A program made the position numbers and the translations under genes. Source: Nanobdellota archaeon (GTDB lineage: Archaea; Nanobdellota; Nanobdellia; Woesearchaeales; CG1-02-33-12). From it: 5,409 bases of DNA. Below are positions 4,738-5,409 of the stretch, in pieces. The number at the start of each line of letters is the position of its first letter. Positions within the stretch are counted from its first letter, which is position 1. Location: the NCBI GenBank assembly GCA_018901315.1, contig JAHIFA010000125.1:1-5409 (forward strand), given 5' to 3'. The notes beneath the pieces are model-generated. The model saw only the letters and a list, made by a program, of their open reading frames with translations. It was not told where the DNA came from and did not search any database.

Positions 4738-5019
4738 ATGGCAGAAGACAACACAATTTTTATTGGAGAGAAGCCTTTTATGAACTATGTGACTGCTGTT
4801 GTGATGCAGTTTACAACAAAGAATGCAAGTGATATATTTATCAAGGCTCGCGGAAAGTTCATTTCAAGGGCTGTAGATGTTGCAGAGGTTTCATCAAAAA
4901 GGTTTTTGAATGGGCAGGCAAGTGTTGGTGACATAAAGATTGACTCAGAGGAGTTCACAAACAAGGAAGGCAGGCAGGTCAGGGTTTCAACAATTGAGAT
5001 AACACTTAAAAGAAAATAA
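4738..5019 (+). CDS. albA: Alba nucleic-acid-binding chromatin protein
   Basis: The 93-residue protein has the Alba signature throughout: IFIGEKPFMNYVTAVV (7-22), FIKARGKFISRAVDVAEV (35-52), RFLNGQ (55-60) and a C-terminal GRQVRVSTIEITLKRK. Alba dimers coat DNA and also bind RNA, shaping archaeal chromatin and RNA structure. The length is that of standard single-domain members. In Sulfolobus Alba the lysine pair in IGKKP contacts DNA and its first lysine is the acetylated Lys16; here the pair is Glu11-Lys12, so the acetylated position is replaced by glutamate. The gene follows rps17e by 33 nt with a strong Shine-Dalgarno site and is followed by a T-rich stretch and a small basic ORF. Assignment is firm. 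The effect of Glu11 on DNA affinity is inference, and other archaeal Alba proteins also vary at this position. Confidence 0.95.
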   Translation: MAEDNTIFIGEKPFMNYVTAVVMQFTTKNASDIFIKARGKFISRAVDVAEVSSKRFLNGQASVGDIKIDSEEFTNKEGRQVRVSTIEITLKRK

Positions 5020-5030
5020 TTTTTTATTTT
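5020..5030 (+). terminator. T-rich run after alba
   Basis: Immediately after the alba stop codon comes TTTTTTATTTT, the kind of T-rich tract that ends archaeal transcription without a hairpin. Because the next small ORF has a ribosome-binding site but no evident TATA box of its own, termination here is probably only partial. Confidence 0.4.
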
Positions 5031-5044
5031 ATTAAGGTGGTTTT

Positions 5045-5161
5045 ATGATTAAAAAATTAATTGATAAACTAAAGCATACAATTCATGAGCATATTAGATT
5101 AAGGAACAAGAGAATGGGCTCCTATATCTGGGTTGGAGAAGGAAAGAATCCTTTCCGATAG
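5045..5161 (+). CDS. Small basic protein of 38 residues, function unknown
   Basis: An ATG-to-TAG frame of 38 codons is preceded by AAGGTGG (5034-5040), which matches the archaeal anti-Shine-Dalgarno and sits four bases before the ATG; this is the main reason to believe it is translated. The product begins MIKKLIDKLKHTIHEHIRL and ends WVGEGKNPFR. Residues 1-24 could form an amphipathic basic helix; counting lysine and arginine against acidic residues gives a net charge near +7. There is no signal peptide, membrane segment or recognised motif, and it is not ribosomal protein eL41, whose composition is far more arginine- and lysine-rich. It lies 25 nt after alba on the same strand, so it may be read through from the rps17e-alba transcript. 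I do not recognise it; a nucleic-acid-binding role would suit its charge but is only a guess. Confidence 0.6.
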   Translation: MIKKLIDKLKHTIHEHIRLRNKRMGSYIWVGEGKNPFR

Positions 5162-5180
5162 ATTTCTTTTTAACAAGTTT

Positions 5181-5188
5181 TTTAAATA
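5181..5188 (+). promoter_or_regulatory. TATA box of tRNA-Arg
   Basis: TTTAAATA is centred about 26 nt upstream of the first base of tRNA-Arg at 5211. The T-rich bases just before it (5164-5183) probably also end transcription of the small ORF. Confidence 0.55.
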
Positions 5189-5210
5189 TAATAGTTTTAT
5201 TTAGTTCTAT

Positions 5211-5309
5211 GGGCCTGTAGCATAACCTGGATACTGGCTTGCTTAAGCTTGCTAGAGAGTGCAACCGGCTTCGGACCGGTTAATCAGGGTTCGAATCCCT
5301 GCAGGCTCA
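5211..5309 (+). tRNA. tRNA-Arg (anticodon UCG) with D-loop intron
   Basis: The acceptor stem pairs GGGCCTG (5211-5217) with CAGGCTC (5302-5308), with one G-U pair and discriminator A at 5309. The D-stem is GCAT/GTGC (5220-5223 and 5259-5262). The anticodon arm is ACCGG-CTTCGGA-CCGGT (5264-5280) with anticodon TCG at 5271-5273, reading CGA. The variable loop is TAAT and the T-arm is CAGGG-TTCGAAT-CCCTG (5285-5301). The gene is 99 nt long because about 26 extra bases lie in the D-loop after the conserved AACCTGG. Without them the tRNA is about 73 nt and canonical. CCA is not encoded. A TATA box precedes it at the expected distance. Confidence 0.93.
5231..5256 (+). other. Putative D-loop intron of tRNA-Arg
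   Basis: About 26 nt separate AACCTGG from GAGTGC. Inside, CTGGC can pair with GCTAG around the palindromic GCTTAAGC. One candidate splice structure pairs TACT (5232-5235) with AGTG (5258-5261) as a 4-bp central helix with GGA and GAG as 3-nt bulges, which would leave the D-loop AACCTGGGA. The outer helix of a full bulge-helix-bulge is not evident, so the boundaries could shift by one or two bases. Confidence 0.6.
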
Positions 5310-5336
5310 TGATTATTAACATTTCTAATAAAAAGA

Positions 5337-5344
5337 TTTATATA
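5337..5344 (+). promoter_or_regulatory. TATA box of the gene entering at the right edge
   Basis: TTTATATA lies about 38 nt before the ATG at 5379. Initiation about 26 nt downstream would give a leader of roughly 12 nt beginning just ahead of AGGGG (5367-5371), a Shine-Dalgarno-like run seven bases from the ATG. Confidence 0.5.
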
Positions 5345-5378
5345 GTTGTTCTTAGATTAATTAAAAAGGGGTAAAACA

Positions 5379-5409
5379 ATGTTTACTGATGATCTTAGAA
5401 AAAAAACAG
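5379..5409 (+). CDS. Start of an unidentified gene, cut by the window edge
   Basis: An ATG follows GGGGT with six bases of spacing and a TATA box further upstream, so this is very probably a real gene start. Only ten full codons are visible (MFTDDLRKKT), too few to name a family. It is transcribed away from tRNA-Arg in the same direction. Confidence 0.5.
   Translation, partial: MFTDDLRKKT

Noticed and set aside
1..5409. CRISPR array, insertion sequence or phage genes
   Set aside because: No regularly spaced repeats, transposase motifs, terminal inverted repeats or phage-type genes were seen on either strand.

Overview
The window looks like a piece of an archaeal chromosome. It carries eS17 and Alba genes, an archaeal-type Pth2 and a Dph6-like diphthine-ammonia ligase. 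TATA boxes sit about 26 nt upstream of predicted starts, some of them apparently leaderless. Both tRNA genes carry intron-like insertions. The AT-rich sequence, tight gene packing and short proteins would fit a small-genome (DPANN-like) archaeon, but that placement is inference; no 16S or marker tree is possible here.

Layout. Positions 1-238 are AT-rich and hold no gene I can support. From 239 to 3563 everything is on the minus strand: a VOC/bleomycin-resistance-like protein (239-661); then a three-gene block transcribed leftward, consisting of a retropepsin-like RimK-associated peptidase (2552-2935), a RimK-type ATP-grasp ligase with an extra C-terminal domain (1455-2552) and a Dph6-like PP-loop ligase (760-1446); then a tRNA-Lys(CUU) gene with two insertions (2970-3167) and pth2 (3219-3563). 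A divergent promoter region at 3564-3642 separates these from the plus-strand genes: an arginase/agmatinase-family ureohydrolase (3643-4437), rps17e (4510-4704), alba (4738-5019), a 38-codon basic ORF (5045-5161), a tRNA-Arg(UCG) with a D-loop intron (5211-5309) and the first codons of another gene (5379 to the window end).

Most of the content concerns translation: tRNA-Lys and tRNA-Arg, recycling of peptidyl-tRNA (Pth2), a ribosomal protein, a predicted EF2 diphthamide enzyme, and a ligase/peptidase pair whose bacterial relatives add and trim glutamates on a ribosomal protein. Alba packs DNA or binds RNA. The ureohydrolase probably serves polyamine or guanidino metabolism. The VOC gene is lower in G+C than its neighbours and may be a later acquisition.

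The points most worth a second look are the tRNA-Lys with insertions in both the D-loop and the T-loop and no clear bulge-helix-bulge motif, the D-loop insertion at the same place in tRNA-Arg, the AbrB-like tail on the RimK-type ligase, and the coupled peptidase-ligase gene pair.
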